From NCBI GenBank assembly GCA_016217595.1, contig JACRHS010000031.1, forward strand, positions 1 to 64,000: a DNA stretch of 64,000 nt, in the 5' to 3' direction. Origin of the DNA: Opitutia bacterium. Lineage in GTDB: Bacteria; Verrucomicrobiota; Verrucomicrobiia; Opitutales; Opitutaceae. Within the stretch, counting starts at the first letter, position 1. Every line of letters begins with the position of its first letter. Position numbers and translations under genes: made by a program. A model generated the notes under the pieces. It saw nothing but the letters and a program-made list of their open reading frames with translations, did not search any database and was not told the origin of the DNA. This document shows positions 1-10,100 of the stretch, piece by piece.

Positions 1-56
1 CCGAACCCCGCCTTCTGGTGTCGGAGCGGCGGGGTTCGGCGACCCCGCCCTACAGG
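1..56. repeat. GC-rich hairpin repeat upstream of coaX
   Basis: CCGAACCCCGCC at 1-12 is the exact inverted copy of GGCGGGGTTCGG at 28-39, and a second, overlapping palindrome runs to about 50. The reverse complement of 27-50 matches 36097-36120 at 23 of 24 bases, so this is a dispersed intergenic palindrome rather than a gene-specific terminator, although it could still end transcription from the left. Confidence 0.6.
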
Positions 57-82
57 AGCCAACCAAGCTGCCTTAGTCCGCC

Positions 83-847
83 ATGCGCACGCTCGTCCTC
101 AATCTCGGCAATACCTCGCTCCTCGGCGGCGTCTTTCGCGACGAGCGTTTGGTGAAAAGCTTCCGCGTGCCGATCCGTGAAGCCGCCACCGCGCGCGGTT
201 TCGCGAGCCTCGTCGCCGCTCGTGTGCGCGGCAAAGTGGACGCCGCCGCGCTCTGCTCCGTCGTGCCAGCGCTGACCGACACCCTCTCGCGGCGCGTCCG
301 CGCGACGTTTGGAGTCACGCCCCAACTCCTGAACGCCGCCGCACCGCACGGTTTGGCCATCGGCTACCGCCGCCCGCGCGAACTCGGCACTGATCGCCTC
401 GCGGCCGCACTCGGCGCACACACGCAATTTCCCGGCGAAAACGTGATTGTGGTCGATTGCGGCACGGCGACGACCGTCACGGCGTTGCGGCGCGACGGCG
501 CGATTTTGGGCGGTGCGATTTTTCCGGGCCTGACGCTGTGGAGCGAAGCGTTGGCCGCCCGCACGGCGCAATTGCCGCGCGTGACACCGCGCCGGCCCCG
601 CACCGCGCTCGGGCGTTCGCCGACCGAGGCGATTGCCAGCGGCTTGTTTCACGGCCACGCCGGCGCGATCCGCGAGCTGGTGCAGCGCATCCGCGCCGAG
701 GTGTTTGGCCGCGCACCGGTCCGCGTGTTGGGGACGGGCGGTCATGCGCCGGTTTACGCCCGGGAAAAGCTCTTTACCGAGCTCGCGCCGGATCTCATCC
801 TGACCGGTCTGCGCGCTTTTGCCGCGCGGACACATCATCATGCTTAG
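83..847 (+). CDS. coaX: Type III pantothenate kinase
   Basis: Phosphorylates pantothenate, the first committed step to coenzyme A, in the cytoplasm. The 254-aa length is normal for the CoaX family of the ASKHA fold. Visible motifs are the N-terminal phosphate-binding LNLGNT (6-11), GTDR (102-105, with the catalytic-type Asp104) and DCGTATT (125-131). Oddity: the usual DxGNT motif reads NLGNT, with Asn7 in place of the expected Asp; the other motifs are intact. The stop codon overlaps the start of panD by 8 bases, so the two CoA genes are probably translated together. The start at 83 gives a complete first beta strand. Confidence 0.93.
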   Translation: MRTLVLNLGNTSLLGGVFRDERLVKSFRVPIREAATARGFASLVAARVRGKVDAAALCSVVPALTDTLSRRVRATFGVTPQLLNAAAPHGLAIGYRRPRELGTDRLAAALGAHTQFPGENVIVVDCGTATTVTALRRDGAILGGAIFPGLTLWSEALAARTAQLPRVTPRRPRTALGRSPTEAIASGLFHGHAGAIRELVQRIRAEVFGRAPVRVLGTGGHAPVYAREKLFTELAPDLILTGLRAFAARTHHHA

Positions 848-1211
848 AACCTTTCTCCGCGCCAAAATTCACCGCGCGGCCGTCACTTCGGCCGATCGCG
901 ATTACGAGGGCTCGATTTCGATCGACCGCGCGCTGTGCCGCGCCGCCGGGTTGCTGGAATTCGAGCAAGTCGATGTGTACGACATTTCCAACGGCGCCCG
1001 TTTCACCACGTACGTGATCTACGGCGAGCCTGGCCAGATTCAGATCAACGGCGCCGCGGCCCTGCTCACGCAACCGGGCAACCGCATCATCATCGCCGCC
1101 TACACCGCGCTCGCGCCCGAAGAAATCGCCGCGCACCAGGCGGACATCGTGTTGGTGAACGAGAAAAATCAGATCGTTTCCGCGAAGCGCGCGCCGGTGC
1201 GTACGCCCTGA
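840..1211 (+). CDS. panD: Aspartate 1-decarboxylase
   Basis: Makes beta-alanine from L-aspartate for pantothenate synthesis. The protein (123 aa from this start) begins MLRTFLRAKIHRA, as in the family. It has Lys9 and the self-cleavage site Gly24-Ser25 (YEGS), where Ser25 becomes the pyruvoyl group. An upstream in-frame start at 819 would add seven residues, but the ATG at 840 fits the conserved family N-terminus. It overlaps the end of coaX by 8 bases. The next gene, nadA, starts 42 bases downstream, and NadB of the same block also consumes aspartate. Confidence 0.95.
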   Translation: MLRTFLRAKIHRAAVTSADRDYEGSISIDRALCRAAGLLEFEQVDVYDISNGARFTTYVIYGEPGQIQINGAAALLTQPGNRIIIAAYTALAPEEIAAHQADIVLVNEKNQIVSAKRAPVRTP

Positions 1212-1253
1212 GCGTTTTGACCGCTGCGTCTTGTTGACCTAGATTCCCGCGCC

Positions 1254-2294
1254 ATGACCGCCACCGCCCACGAACTCGACGCCGAAGCCGAGCGTCTGCT
1301 GACCTCGCTCATGCACGTCGAGTGCGACGCCCGCCGCCAGTGGAATCTCGCCACTTGTCGCGAAATCGCGCCGCTCACGCTCGAGATCAACCGCCTCAAA
1401 CGCGAGCAGGGCGCCATCGTGTTGGCGCACTCGTACGTGGAGCCGGAGATCATTTACGGCGTGGCCGACGCCAAGGGCGATTCGTACTTTCTGAGCCTCC
1501 AGGCGAAGCAGGCGCGGGCGAAGAAAATCGTGTTTGCCGGCGTGGTGTTCATGGCCGAGACCGCGAAGATCCTTTGCCCCGACGCCACCGTGGTCGTGCC
1601 CGACCGCGGCTCCGGCTGCTCGCTGGCCGACTCGATCACCGGCGAACAGTTGCGCCGGCTGAAGGGGCTTTATCCCGACGCGGTGGTCGTCTGCTACATC
1701 AACAGCACCGCGGCGGTGAAGGCCGAGAGCGATGTCTGTGTCACCTCGGGCAACGTGTACGACATCATCGCGCGCCTGCCGCAGCGCCGCATCCTCTTCG
1801 TGCCGGATCGCCTGATGGCGGAAAACATCCGCACCGAGTTGAAACGTCGCGGCGTGGACAAGGAAATCATCTCGTCCGACGGCACCTGCATGGTGCATGA
1901 GGAATTCACGCCGGCGCAGATCGCCGAGGCGCGTGCGCGTTTCCCGGGCTTGAAGGTCGTGGTGCACCCGGAGTGCACGGCCGAGGTCGCCGCCGCCGCG
2001 GATTTCGTCGGCAGCACCGGCGCGATGATGAAATACGTGCGCGCCACCACGGCGCCGTATTTTCTGATGCTCACCGAGTGCGGCCTCGTCGGCCGGCTTG
2101 AAGTGGAGAGTCCGGAGAAACATTTCGTCGGCGGCTGCCGGCTCTGCCCGTACATGAAGCTCAACTCGCTCGAGAAAATCCGCGATGTGCTCGTTGCCCC
2201 GCGGCCGGACCAGATCGTGACGCTAGACGAGGCTCTGCGCCAGCGCGCCGCGCGTTGCATCGACCGGATGTTCGAACTCGCGCCCAGCGACTGA
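1254..2294 (+). CDS. nadA: Quinolinate synthase
   Basis: Condenses iminoaspartate (from NadB) with dihydroxyacetone phosphate to quinolinate using a [4Fe-4S] cluster. The 346-aa protein has the three expected cluster cysteine regions: GSGCSLAD (Cys122), GTCMVHE (Cys212) and GGCRLCPYM (near 295-298). It also shows repeated family motifs such as LAHSYVEPEI and VVHPECTAEV. It starts 42 bases after panD and lies 21 bases before nadC, in an unbroken same-strand run panD-nadA-nadC-nadB. Confidence 0.95.
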   Translation: MTATAHELDAEAERLLTSLMHVECDARRQWNLATCREIAPLTLEINRLKREQGAIVLAHSYVEPEIIYGVADAKGDSYFLSLQAKQARAKKIVFAGVVFMAETAKILCPDATVVVPDRGSGCSLADSITGEQLRRLKGLYPDAVVVCYINSTAAVKAESDVCVTSGNVYDIIARLPQRRILFVPDRLMAENIRTELKRRGVDKEIISSDGTCMVHEEFTPAQIAEARARFPGLKVVVHPECTAEVAAAADFVGSTGAMMKYVRATTAPYFLMLTECGLVGRLEVESPEKHFVGGCRLCPYMKLNSLEKIRDVLVAPRPDQIVTLDEALRQRAARCIDRMFELAPSD

Positions 2295-2315
2295 GCGCCG
2301 CACCCGCCTACTTTT

Positions 2316-3170
2316 ATGATCGATCCACGCACTGAACACCTCATCGACCTCGCGTTGGAAGAGGATGCCGGCCTTGGCGACGTGACGAGCCGCGCCATCT
2401 TTCCGGCCAAGCACACCTCGCGCGCCTTCATCGAGGCGGCGCAGGACCTCGTCGTTTGCGGCCTCGATGTCGCGGCGCGGGTGTTCACGCGCGTCGATCC
2501 GGCGCTGAAGGTGCAATTGACCGCGCGCGACGGCGACCGGGTGAAGACCGGCGGCGTGGTGTTGCGCGTGGCGGGCCCGACCGCGTCGCTGCTCACCGCG
2601 GAGCGGACCGCGCTCAACTTCATCCAACGCCTTTCCGGCGTGGCCACGCTCTCGCGCAAATTCGCCGCTGTCGCGGGACCGCTCGGCGTGCGTGTGGTCG
2701 ACACCCGCAAGACCACGCCCGGTTACCGCGCGCTGGAGAAATACGCCGTGCGTTGCGGCGGTTGTTACAACCACCGTTCGTCGCTCGGCGAGCATGTGCT
2801 CATCAAAGACAATCACATCGCCGCCGCCGGCTCGTTGACCAAGGCCGTGCAGTGTGCGCGCGCCGCCGCGCCGCATTGCGCGAAGATCGAGGTCGAGGCC
2901 AAGACGCTGGCCGAGGTCAAAGAAGCGGTCCGCGCCGGTGCGGAGGTGATCCTCCTCGACAACATGACGCCGACGCTGATCCGCGCGTCCGTGGCGCTCA
3001 TCGGCGGCGCGGCGACGATCGAGGTTTCCGGCGGCGTGCGTTTCGAGACGTTGCGCGAATTCGCCGTGCCCGGCGTGGATGTGATCAGCATCGGCGCCCT
3101 CACCCACTCCGCGCCGTCGGCCGACCTGAGCCTGACGATTCTCCCCGCCAAGAAACCGCGCAAACGCTGA
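2316..3170 (+). CDS. nadC: Nicotinate-nucleotide pyrophosphorylase (carboxylating)
   Basis: Quinolinate phosphoribosyltransferase: converts quinolinate and PRPP to nicotinate mononucleotide with loss of CO2. The 284-aa length is typical. Clear family motifs are EEDAGLGDVTS near the N-terminus, NFIQRLSGVAT, the substrate-binding DTRKTTPGYRALEKYAV, HVLIKDNHI and the barrel-end motif VSGGV. It lies between nadA and nadB with short gaps (21 and 28 bases), consistent with one operon. Confidence 0.95.
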   Translation: MIDPRTEHLIDLALEEDAGLGDVTSRAIFPAKHTSRAFIEAAQDLVVCGLDVAARVFTRVDPALKVQLTARDGDRVKTGGVVLRVAGPTASLLTAERTALNFIQRLSGVATLSRKFAAVAGPLGVRVVDTRKTTPGYRALEKYAVRCGGCYNHRSSLGEHVLIKDNHIAAAGSLTKAVQCARAAAPHCAKIEVEAKTLAEVKEAVRAGAEVILLDNMTPTLIRASVALIGGAATIEVSGGVRFETLREFAVPGVDVISIGALTHSAPSADLSLTILPAKKPRKR

Positions 3171-3198
3171 GCGCGCACCGCATACTTTTCTTCGCCCC

Positions 3199-4758
3199 AT
3201 GAATGTCATCCGCACCGATTGTCTGGTGATCGGCGCCGGTCTGGCCGGTTGCGCCTACGCGCTCCGGGCGGCCCGCGCCGGCCTCGATGTGCAACTGCTC
3301 TCGCTCGACGGTCCGCTTGCGGCCAACAGCGACTGGGCGCAGGGCGGCATCATCTATAGCGCCACTTCCGATCCGGTCGTGTTTGCGCGCGACATCATGG
3401 ACGCCAGCGACCAGACCGCCAACCCGGCGGCGATCCGGCATCTCGTCAACGAAGGTCCCGCGGCAGTGCGCGAGCTGTTGCTCGAAGATCTGGCGATTGG
3501 GTTCGACCGCGATCCGGCCGGCGGCCTGGAATTCACGCGCGAGGGCGGCCACAGTGAGCGCCGCATTATCCACTCCAAGGACACCACCGGGCATGCGATT
3601 CTTGCGGCGGTGGCAGCGCGCGTCGATGCGACTCCGGGCATCACCCGGCGGCTCGGCGGCGTGGCGATCGATCTGCTCACGCTCTCGCACAACACCGACA
3701 ACCCCGCCGACAAATACGAGCCGCTGACCTGTTTCGGCGCGTACGTGCTCGACACGCAGAGCGGCGAAGTCTGCGCCATCGTGGCGAAAAAGACCGTGCT
3801 CGCGACCGGCGGGCTCGGGCAAATTTTCCAGCACACCACCAACCAGCCCGGCAGCGTCGGGCACGGCGTGGCGATGGCGTACCGCGTTGGTGCGCGCGTG
3901 ATCGACCTCGAGTACACGCAGTTTCACCCGACGGTGTTTTGGAAAAAAGGCGCGCCGCGTTTCCTCATCACCGAGGCGTTGCGCGGCGAAGGCGCGGTGC
4001 TGGTCAACGCCCGCGGCGAGCGTTTCATGGACAAAGTCCACCCGCGGGGCTCGCTCGCGCCGCGCGATGTCGTTTCCCGGACGATCCACCTGGAGCTGGC
4101 GGCGAGCGGCGAGACGTGCGTCTGGCTCGACCTCTCGGCGATGACGACGGACTTCATCCGCGAACGCTTCCCGAGCATCTACGAACGTTGCCTGAAACAC
4201 GACGTGGACATCACGCGCGAACCGATCCCGGTGGTGCCGGCGGCGCATTTCTCCTGCGGCGGGGTGCACACGGATTTGTGCGGGCGCACGAACGTCCGCC
4301 ACCTGAACGCCATCGGCGAGACGGGTTGCACGGGATTGCACGGGGCCAACCGCCTCGCGAGCACGTCGCTCCTGGAGTGTCTCACGAGCGCGAAGTTTGC
4401 CGCGGAAGCCGATGCTGCCGACATCGCGCGCAACGAATTCCGGCTGCCGGTGCCGCGCGTGTGGCAGAGCCCGGCGCGCGAAGCCGACCCGACGTTGATC
4501 CGGCAGGACATGGTGCTCCTGCAAAATACCATGTGGAACTACGCCGGCGTGATCCGCTCGCCGAAACGGCTGACGCGCGCGCGCCGTATCCTGCTGGAGT
4601 TGCGCGAGGAGATCCAATCGTTCTACCGCGGCTATCGCCTTTCGCGTCCGCTGATCGAGCTGCGCAACGCAGTGCAGACGGCGCTACTCGTAGTCTACGC
4701 CGCCGGCCTCAACCCGCGCAGCAAAGGCTGCCACTACGTGACCGACGGCGAGGATTGA
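3199..4758 (+). CDS. nadB: L-aspartate oxidase
   Basis: FAD-dependent oxidation of L-aspartate to iminoaspartate, the substrate of NadA. The 519-aa protein has an N-terminal dinucleotide-binding fold (VIGAGLAGCAYALRAA, about 11-26). It also has the flavoprotein motifs NSDWAQGGI and GGHSERRIIHSKD, HFSCGGVHTD (substrate loop) and LHGANRLASTSLLECL near 380, then the C-terminal helical domain. It is the last gene of the coaX-panD-nadACB block. About 100 bases with a palindrome follow before an unrelated ATPase. Confidence 0.94.
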   Translation: MNVIRTDCLVIGAGLAGCAYALRAARAGLDVQLLSLDGPLAANSDWAQGGIIYSATSDPVVFARDIMDASDQTANPAAIRHLVNEGPAAVRELLLEDLAIGFDRDPAGGLEFTREGGHSERRIIHSKDTTGHAILAAVAARVDATPGITRRLGGVAIDLLTLSHNTDNPADKYEPLTCFGAYVLDTQSGEVCAIVAKKTVLATGGLGQIFQHTTNQPGSVGHGVAMAYRVGARVIDLEYTQFHPTVFWKKGAPRFLITEALRGEGAVLVNARGERFMDKVHPRGSLAPRDVVSRTIHLELAASGETCVWLDLSAMTTDFIRERFPSIYERCLKHDVDITREPIPVVPAAHFSCGGVHTDLCGRTNVRHLNAIGETGCTGLHGANRLASTSLLECLTSAKFAAEADAADIARNEFRLPVPRVWQSPAREADPTLIRQDMVLLQNTMWNYAGVIRSPKRLTRARRILLELREEIQSFYRGYRLSRPLIELRNAVQTALLVVYAAGLNPRSKGCHYVTDGED

Positions 4759-4826
4759 GCGGAGGCTGGCGGCTGTCTTTCAGTGGCGATGCAGGAGGAT
4801 GTTCTTCCTGCCGGTGCCATCACTTG

Positions 4827-4855
4827 ACTTCATTTATAGGCGATATAAATGAAGT
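4827..4855. promoter_or_regulatory. 11-bp-arm palindrome just before the DUF4143 ATPase
   Basis: ACTTCATTTAT at 4827-4837 and ATAAATGAAGT at 4845-4855 are perfect inverted copies separated by AGGCGAT. The site is AT-rich against a GC-rich background and ends 5 bases before the ATG of the ATPase. It therefore overlaps where a ribosome binding site would be, and no good Shine-Dalgarno is seen. It could be an operator or a translation-blocking hairpin; which is inference. Confidence 0.55.
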
Positions 4856-4860
4856 GAACT

Positions 4861-6099
4861 ATGCAATCTCGCTGGCTGGCAGGCTCCCTCCCGGACAAGC
4901 TCACGAAGCCCTACGTCCATGTGCTCTTTGGCGCCCGGCAGACTGGCAAGACCACGTTGCTCCGCGCGCTGCTGCCCGAGCCATCGCTATATTTCAACCT
5001 GGCCGATCCTTTGGAGCGCAGCCGACTGTTGGCTGACGCCGGCGCGTTTTCCCGCGCTTGTCAGGCATTGCCACTGCAAAAGTCGGCGCACTACGTGGTG
5101 GTGGATGAGGCGCAAACGGTGCCGGCGGTTTTCGACGCCGTGCAATCGCTTTACGATGCGGACAAGCGCCGCTGGCGTTTCGTGCTCTGCGGCAGTTCGG
5201 CGCGCAAGCTGCGCCAGACCGGCGCCAATCTGCTGCCCGGCCGCAGTCTCCAGCACCGGCTTTTCCCGTTGTTGCTCGCCGAACGTCCCGCGCCCGATCC
5301 GCGACCCCGCGGTGCCGCTTCGCCGTTCCCGATGCCGGTGACAGAAGTGTTGACCGACCCGTTTCCGGCCGCGCCCCTGCTCGAACGCCTCGCGTACGGG
5401 GAATTGCCGGGCGTGGCACTTGCTCCGGAAGCCGATCGTCCGGATTTGCTCCGCAGCTACGCGCTCGCGCATTTGGAAGAGGAAATTCGCCGCGAAGCGC
5501 TCATCAAAGACTGGGGCGCCTTCCTGCGTTTCTTACAGCTCGCCGCCATCGAGTCCGGTCAGGTCGTCAACTTCGCCCGGATTGCCAAAGACGTCGGGAT
5601 TTCTCCTGTCACCGTCAAAGGCCACTATCAACTGCTGGAGGACATGTTCATCGGTTTCAGCGTGCCCGGTTTCTCCCGCAGTCCGCGCAAGAATCTCACC
5701 TCTACTCCGCGCTTCCATTTCTTCGATCTCGGCGTGCGCCACGCCGCCGCCGGACTCACACCCGGCCTCGATGCGGTGCGGGCTGATCCCGGCCGCGCCT
5801 TGGAACAATGGGTCGGCATCGAACTATGGAAAAGAATCGGCTATCTCGGGCGCGGACGCCTGCATCATCTGCGATCGAAAGACGGTGCCGAGGTGGATTT
5901 TGTGGTGGAGCTCGATGGCCAATATACGCCCATCGAAGTCAAATGGACCGAGCGTCCTGATCGCAACGATGCCCGCCATGTCTGTGCTTTTCTCGCCGAG
6001 CAGAAAAACGCCACGTCACTGGGCTATGTCATCTGTCGCGTCCCGCGTCCCGAGCAGCTCGACGAACGCGTTATCGCCCTGCCGTGGCACTGCCTGTAA
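4861..6099 (+). CDS. AAA ATPase with DUF4143 domain
   Basis: 412 aa. An N-terminal AAA-type ATPase has Walker A GARQTGKTT (24-32) and Walker B VVVDEAQ (Asp82). It is followed by a DUF4143-type region with a helix-turn-helix-like stretch (ARIAKDVGISPVTVKGHYQ). The C-terminus has a PD-(D/E)XK-like pattern, EVDFVVEL then IEVKW (about 343-362). The cellular role of this widespread, patchily distributed family is not firmly known; links to DNA or to toxin-like modules are speculation. It stands alone behind a palindrome, between the NAD operon and unrelated genes, as a mobile or accessory gene would. Confidence 0.85.
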   Translation: MQSRWLAGSLPDKLTKPYVHVLFGARQTGKTTLLRALLPEPSLYFNLADPLERSRLLADAGAFSRACQALPLQKSAHYVVVDEAQTVPAVFDAVQSLYDADKRRWRFVLCGSSARKLRQTGANLLPGRSLQHRLFPLLLAERPAPDPRPRGAASPFPMPVTEVLTDPFPAAPLLERLAYGELPGVALAPEADRPDLLRSYALAHLEEEIRREALIKDWGAFLRFLQLAAIESGQVVNFARIAKDVGISPVTVKGHYQLLEDMFIGFSVPGFSRSPRKNLTSTPRFHFFDLGVRHAAAGLTPGLDAVRADPGRALEQWVGIELWKRIGYLGRGRLHHLRSKDGAEVDFVVELDGQYTPIEVKWTERPDRNDARHVCAFLAEQKNATSLGYVICRVPRPEQLDERVIALPWHCL

Positions 6100-6171
6100 A
6101 TGAGGGTGTGACTTTTATGTTTGGGCGTTATCCGTGAAGTCGTTTCAGTTCAGATCGGTCTGTTACACGCG

Positions 6172-7062
6172 ATGACGCCAATGCACCCCAAATTTATTCA
6201 TTACACAGCCATCGCTTGCCTGTTGTTTTTTTCTGGCACGTGGGGTTGGCTCACCGTCCTGCTGCACCTCCAGCAAAAGGATGATGCGGTTTTCTACGAC
6301 AAGGTGGTTGCACCGTACCTCATGGATAACAAGCGGCAGTCGGATGTGTTCGATCAGGCTTTGCGGGATAGAAAACAAGGCGCACACACGCCCCTGCAGA
6401 TGGTGAAGTTCCCGAGCGTCGATCCGCTCGCAGAATTACTGCGTCGCAGAGAGAAATGCTCCAACTACGACAACCGGCGCCAGCAGGCGGGACTTGGGAT
6501 TTCTGGAGCCCTACTTTACTGGACGTTTGCCATCCAGATCCAATTTGCGATTCGCCGCCGCCGCTTTGAAGCGCCGGAACGTCCGGCTGCGCCCGACGCA
6601 GGCAAGCTCATTGGTAAATTCATCGAGGCGGAAAGAATACTCGTGGCTAAAGACAATTCTGCTCCCGATGCCAGCGAGGTGCAAGTAGACGGAAGGCGGG
6701 CGGTTGTGGTGTTCCGCAACTTTGTTTTTGTGGCCGCGTTCGTGGGCAATCCCAAGCGCCAGCAGATGGAAATCCCCTTCACTGATATTCTCGTTGCGAG
6801 CCCGTTTAGCTCTCGTGGGAACGCTTCCTTGATCCTGCGCACGACCCAGGGACGGGTGACGATCAGAGATAATATCAGGCCGTTCCAGACACTAGTGGAT
6901 GTTTTGACAGATATTGCTGAAATGAATCGCGCTGCCCCCGAGACCTATCGGGCGGCACTGGCTCGCGAACCCGTAATACGAACCCCATGGTATGGCTGGC
7001 TGATCATTGCCATTGCATTGGCAATAGTGGGCATTGCGGCTTCGTGGGTGGTGCACATCTAA
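6172..7062 (+). CDS. Membrane protein of unknown function
   Basis: 296 aa from the ATG at 6172; an in-frame TTG at 6121 would add 17 polar residues before the first hydrophobic segment. Three likely membrane spans are visible: one near the N-terminus (IACLLFFSGTWGWLTVLL), one near 110-125 (SGALLYWTFAIQIQF) and one at the C-terminus (WLIIAIALAIVGIAASWVV). The soluble part between the last two reads like a small PH-type beta domain (RVTIRDNIRPFQTLVDVL), but that is a weak impression. Base composition is slightly lower in GC than the neighbours. No function is assigned. Confidence 0.7.
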   Translation: MTPMHPKFIHYTAIACLLFFSGTWGWLTVLLHLQQKDDAVFYDKVVAPYLMDNKRQSDVFDQALRDRKQGAHTPLQMVKFPSVDPLAELLRRREKCSNYDNRRQQAGLGISGALLYWTFAIQIQFAIRRRRFEAPERPAAPDAGKLIGKFIEAERILVAKDNSAPDASEVQVDGRRAVVVFRNFVFVAAFVGNPKRQQMEIPFTDILVASPFSSRGNASLILRTTQGRVTIRDNIRPFQTLVDVLTDIAEMNRAAPETYRAALAREPVIRTPWYGWLIIAIALAIVGIAASWVVHI

Positions 7063-7134
7063 TTGCGAAACATGGCTACAGGCGCTACTTGTGTCTTGCG
7101 ATAGATAGCTTTAACCGCCACGGATGAACGCACT

Positions 7135-10100
7135 ATGCGTTTTTTACCCCGGTGGATTTGGCGTCACGTTCTAGTCGTTATCCTGCTGGCCTCGTTGGCG
7201 CGGGCGCAGTCTTACGCGCCGGAAACCAACTACCACGATCCGATTCAGCGGGTATTCCCCGTTGAATTGGCGCGGGTTCTGGCGTGGCGGGAAAATTTGG
7301 CCGGCGCAAAAATCAAGGAGGTGACCTACGCGCTCGAGGCGGCAGAGGACGGTTCCGCCAAATGGACTCTCCGCTGGATTGATGCCGCCGGACAGCCTTG
7401 GCGTGAGGTTACTGTCAGCTACGCGGCCGCTCAGCTGCTGCAAGGCCCGGAGTTTTATCGCGAAGTGTGGCGGCAGATGTCGGCGCAGACCTGGGCCGCG
7501 TTGCCGCCAGCCGCAACCGCCGATGCGCGCGCGGCATTTTGGGCGGGATTGGGCGACATGGACATCTCGCGAATGGCAACGTTGCGCAAGGCGCTCGCGA
7601 CCGGCAACGAGCTGAGCGGCGCCAAAGATACCGCGATGCCGGCGAAATTGGGCGGCCAGCTGCTGGCGGCGGCCGTGCCGGGAATCAGCGGGATGATGAC
7701 ACTTGATTCGACGCTGGCGGCGCGTGGCGCGGCGTGGCTGGCCTTGACCGAAGCCAGCGGCGCATTGTCGGTGGAAAACGCCGAGCGTTGCTGGGCCGTG
7801 GTGCTTTGGCTGGCTCGCCGGGAAAACGCCGCCGCCGCGCTGTGGGCAAAAGCGCCCGCCGCGATCTTCGACGATCCGGGCGCGAAACACGCGCAAGCCT
7901 GGTGGGACATCGTGTTGCGCCCGGCCACCAGCCGCGCCCTGTGCATGCGCGCTGCCGAGCAGGAGGGGCTGGCGTGGTCGTTGCCTCTGTTCGCATACGC
8001 CGCGCGACTAAAGAAGGACGCGCCTCTGTTTGCCGAATGCGCCATGATGCTGGCGGGCAACGACGAAAAGCGCATGTTATCCGCGCACGACTACTCCGCG
8101 TGGATCTACGAAAAAGGCAATGTGGAGAGCGGACATCTGACCAATGGGCGCTGGGTGGCTGAGGCGAGGCGCGACTGGTTGATCACTTTGCGGCAATTGC
8201 GGGGCGATACTCATGGTCAGAATGATTGGGAGCAGGCGCTGGACCGTTTATCAGATGCACCCAAAGAGATGCCTTCAGCGGAGCGGGATCCAGCGCTGAC
8301 CGGTTATGCGGCGGCGGCGCCCTTGATCAATCTGGGTTACCGCGAAGGAGTCGGCCTGTTGGAGCCGGTAGCAACGGTTTCTGCGCGCGATCTGTTGAAT
8401 TTTGGTTGGGAAATTTCCGGTCTGCAGCTCGCGGGACGGTTTCATTTTCTCGACCGGATGTATGGCGACAAGTCGTCCAGCCAACCCTTCCAGAAAGCGG
8501 TTGTGCCTGAAGCCCTGGAGCTGACCGGCTTCTTCCCAAAGCAAGGTGCCGCCATGAGCAAGGTCGCGTTGCGACTGCAACGGGTGGAGATGGGCGAGGC
8601 GATTTTCAGTCGGCTACCACGTGCCGCGACGAGCAAACCAATGCAGTTGTCTCAAGCTGAACGCGCCAGAAAACTCAGTGCTCGGGGCTGGCTGTTGGTC
8701 GATCACTTCTTGGCAGGGGTTATGATCTGGCCCGCTGGGCTGCAAGACAACGCTTTGCAGACGAACTTGCTGCGCGCTCATGCCGAGGGAGGAGCGCTCG
8801 TGGATCGCGCCGTGATCGATTATGTATTAAATGCTTCGCGTCCGGTCCCGCAGACCAAGACAGCACAAACCGGTCGCGTGGTCGTTCAGCGTGTGCCGAA
8901 GTTTGCGTCAGACGAACGCGCCACATTAGTCGCTACGCTCGCGGAGCGGATCAGTTCAGACGACAGTATTTGGCGACGTATCCGACAAGACGAGTGGCGT
9001 GCGTTGCCGGCATTGGAGCGTGCGCGTCGCTACGAGCGGCTTTTTTGGGCCGAACCAGACGTGAGCGATTATCATGTGGCCTTCGACTGGTACTTGGAAG
9101 CTGGCGCTTTCGCCTCGGTCAAACGAGTCTACGATGACATCGCGCCTGAGTTTGGCGGTTCGGTGCGCTTTTCCAATCACGCGGCCTCTCGCCGCGTAAT
9201 GCTGGCGTTACTGGAGAACGACCATCGCACGGCGCAGAAGGTTTTGAAGGAAAACGATAGCTACAGCTTTGCCAATCTGACCGCGCAAATCATGCTCGCG
9301 GTGGCGCAGAATGATCGCGCCTTAACCGCGAAGATCGCCAAGGCGGCGAACGAGCGTTATCCCAATGACAAGCCGGGGGCGATGATGCCTCTATTGCTCG
9401 GGTTTCTGCCGCTTTGGCCGGCGCTTGATACGTCTGGACACCCGGACCGCGACAAGGCGTTGGATTATTTTGCGCAGAGCGAAGCTTGGCCTTCATTTCA
9501 ATGGGTTTTGGCAAAGCACGCCAAATTGAGCGTGGACGAGGCGGTTCGTTTCCTTGGCGGCGACAAAGCGCAGGGAGAACGCCGGCTGATGATCGCCTAT
9601 CTACGGGGCGATAAAGACGCGTTTGCCCGGGCATATGAAGAAATCGACTCGGGTAAGGCCGAACGCAAATGGTCCACGATGTCCTACGTCACGGCGCAGT
9701 GGCTGCGCGCCGATATGTTCAAATTGCCGGAGCCGCCCGACGATCCGTCCTGTGCGCAAAAGAAAACGCCGACGCTATTGCAGGAGCTGCGCGCCGTGCT
9801 CACAGAACGCAATTCGCGCGAAGCCGCCGCCCAGTTGGCGGAATACGATACCGCCGACAAGCTATGGGCCCATTTGAATGAAAGACAGAGCGTATCAGGA
9901 GGGATAAGCCAGGCGACCATGATGAAGGCTTGGCGGGAGAAAGACGCGGCGGCGCGGCTGTTTATCGAGCGCTATCCGCAGGATGCACGACATTGGCAGG
10001 CGCGGATGCTGCGTGCTGGCTTGGTGCCCATGTTGGCCTTTAATTTCGGCGGCAATATGACGGCGCGCTTGGAGTCGTGGCGCCGCGAGTTGGACGAAAT

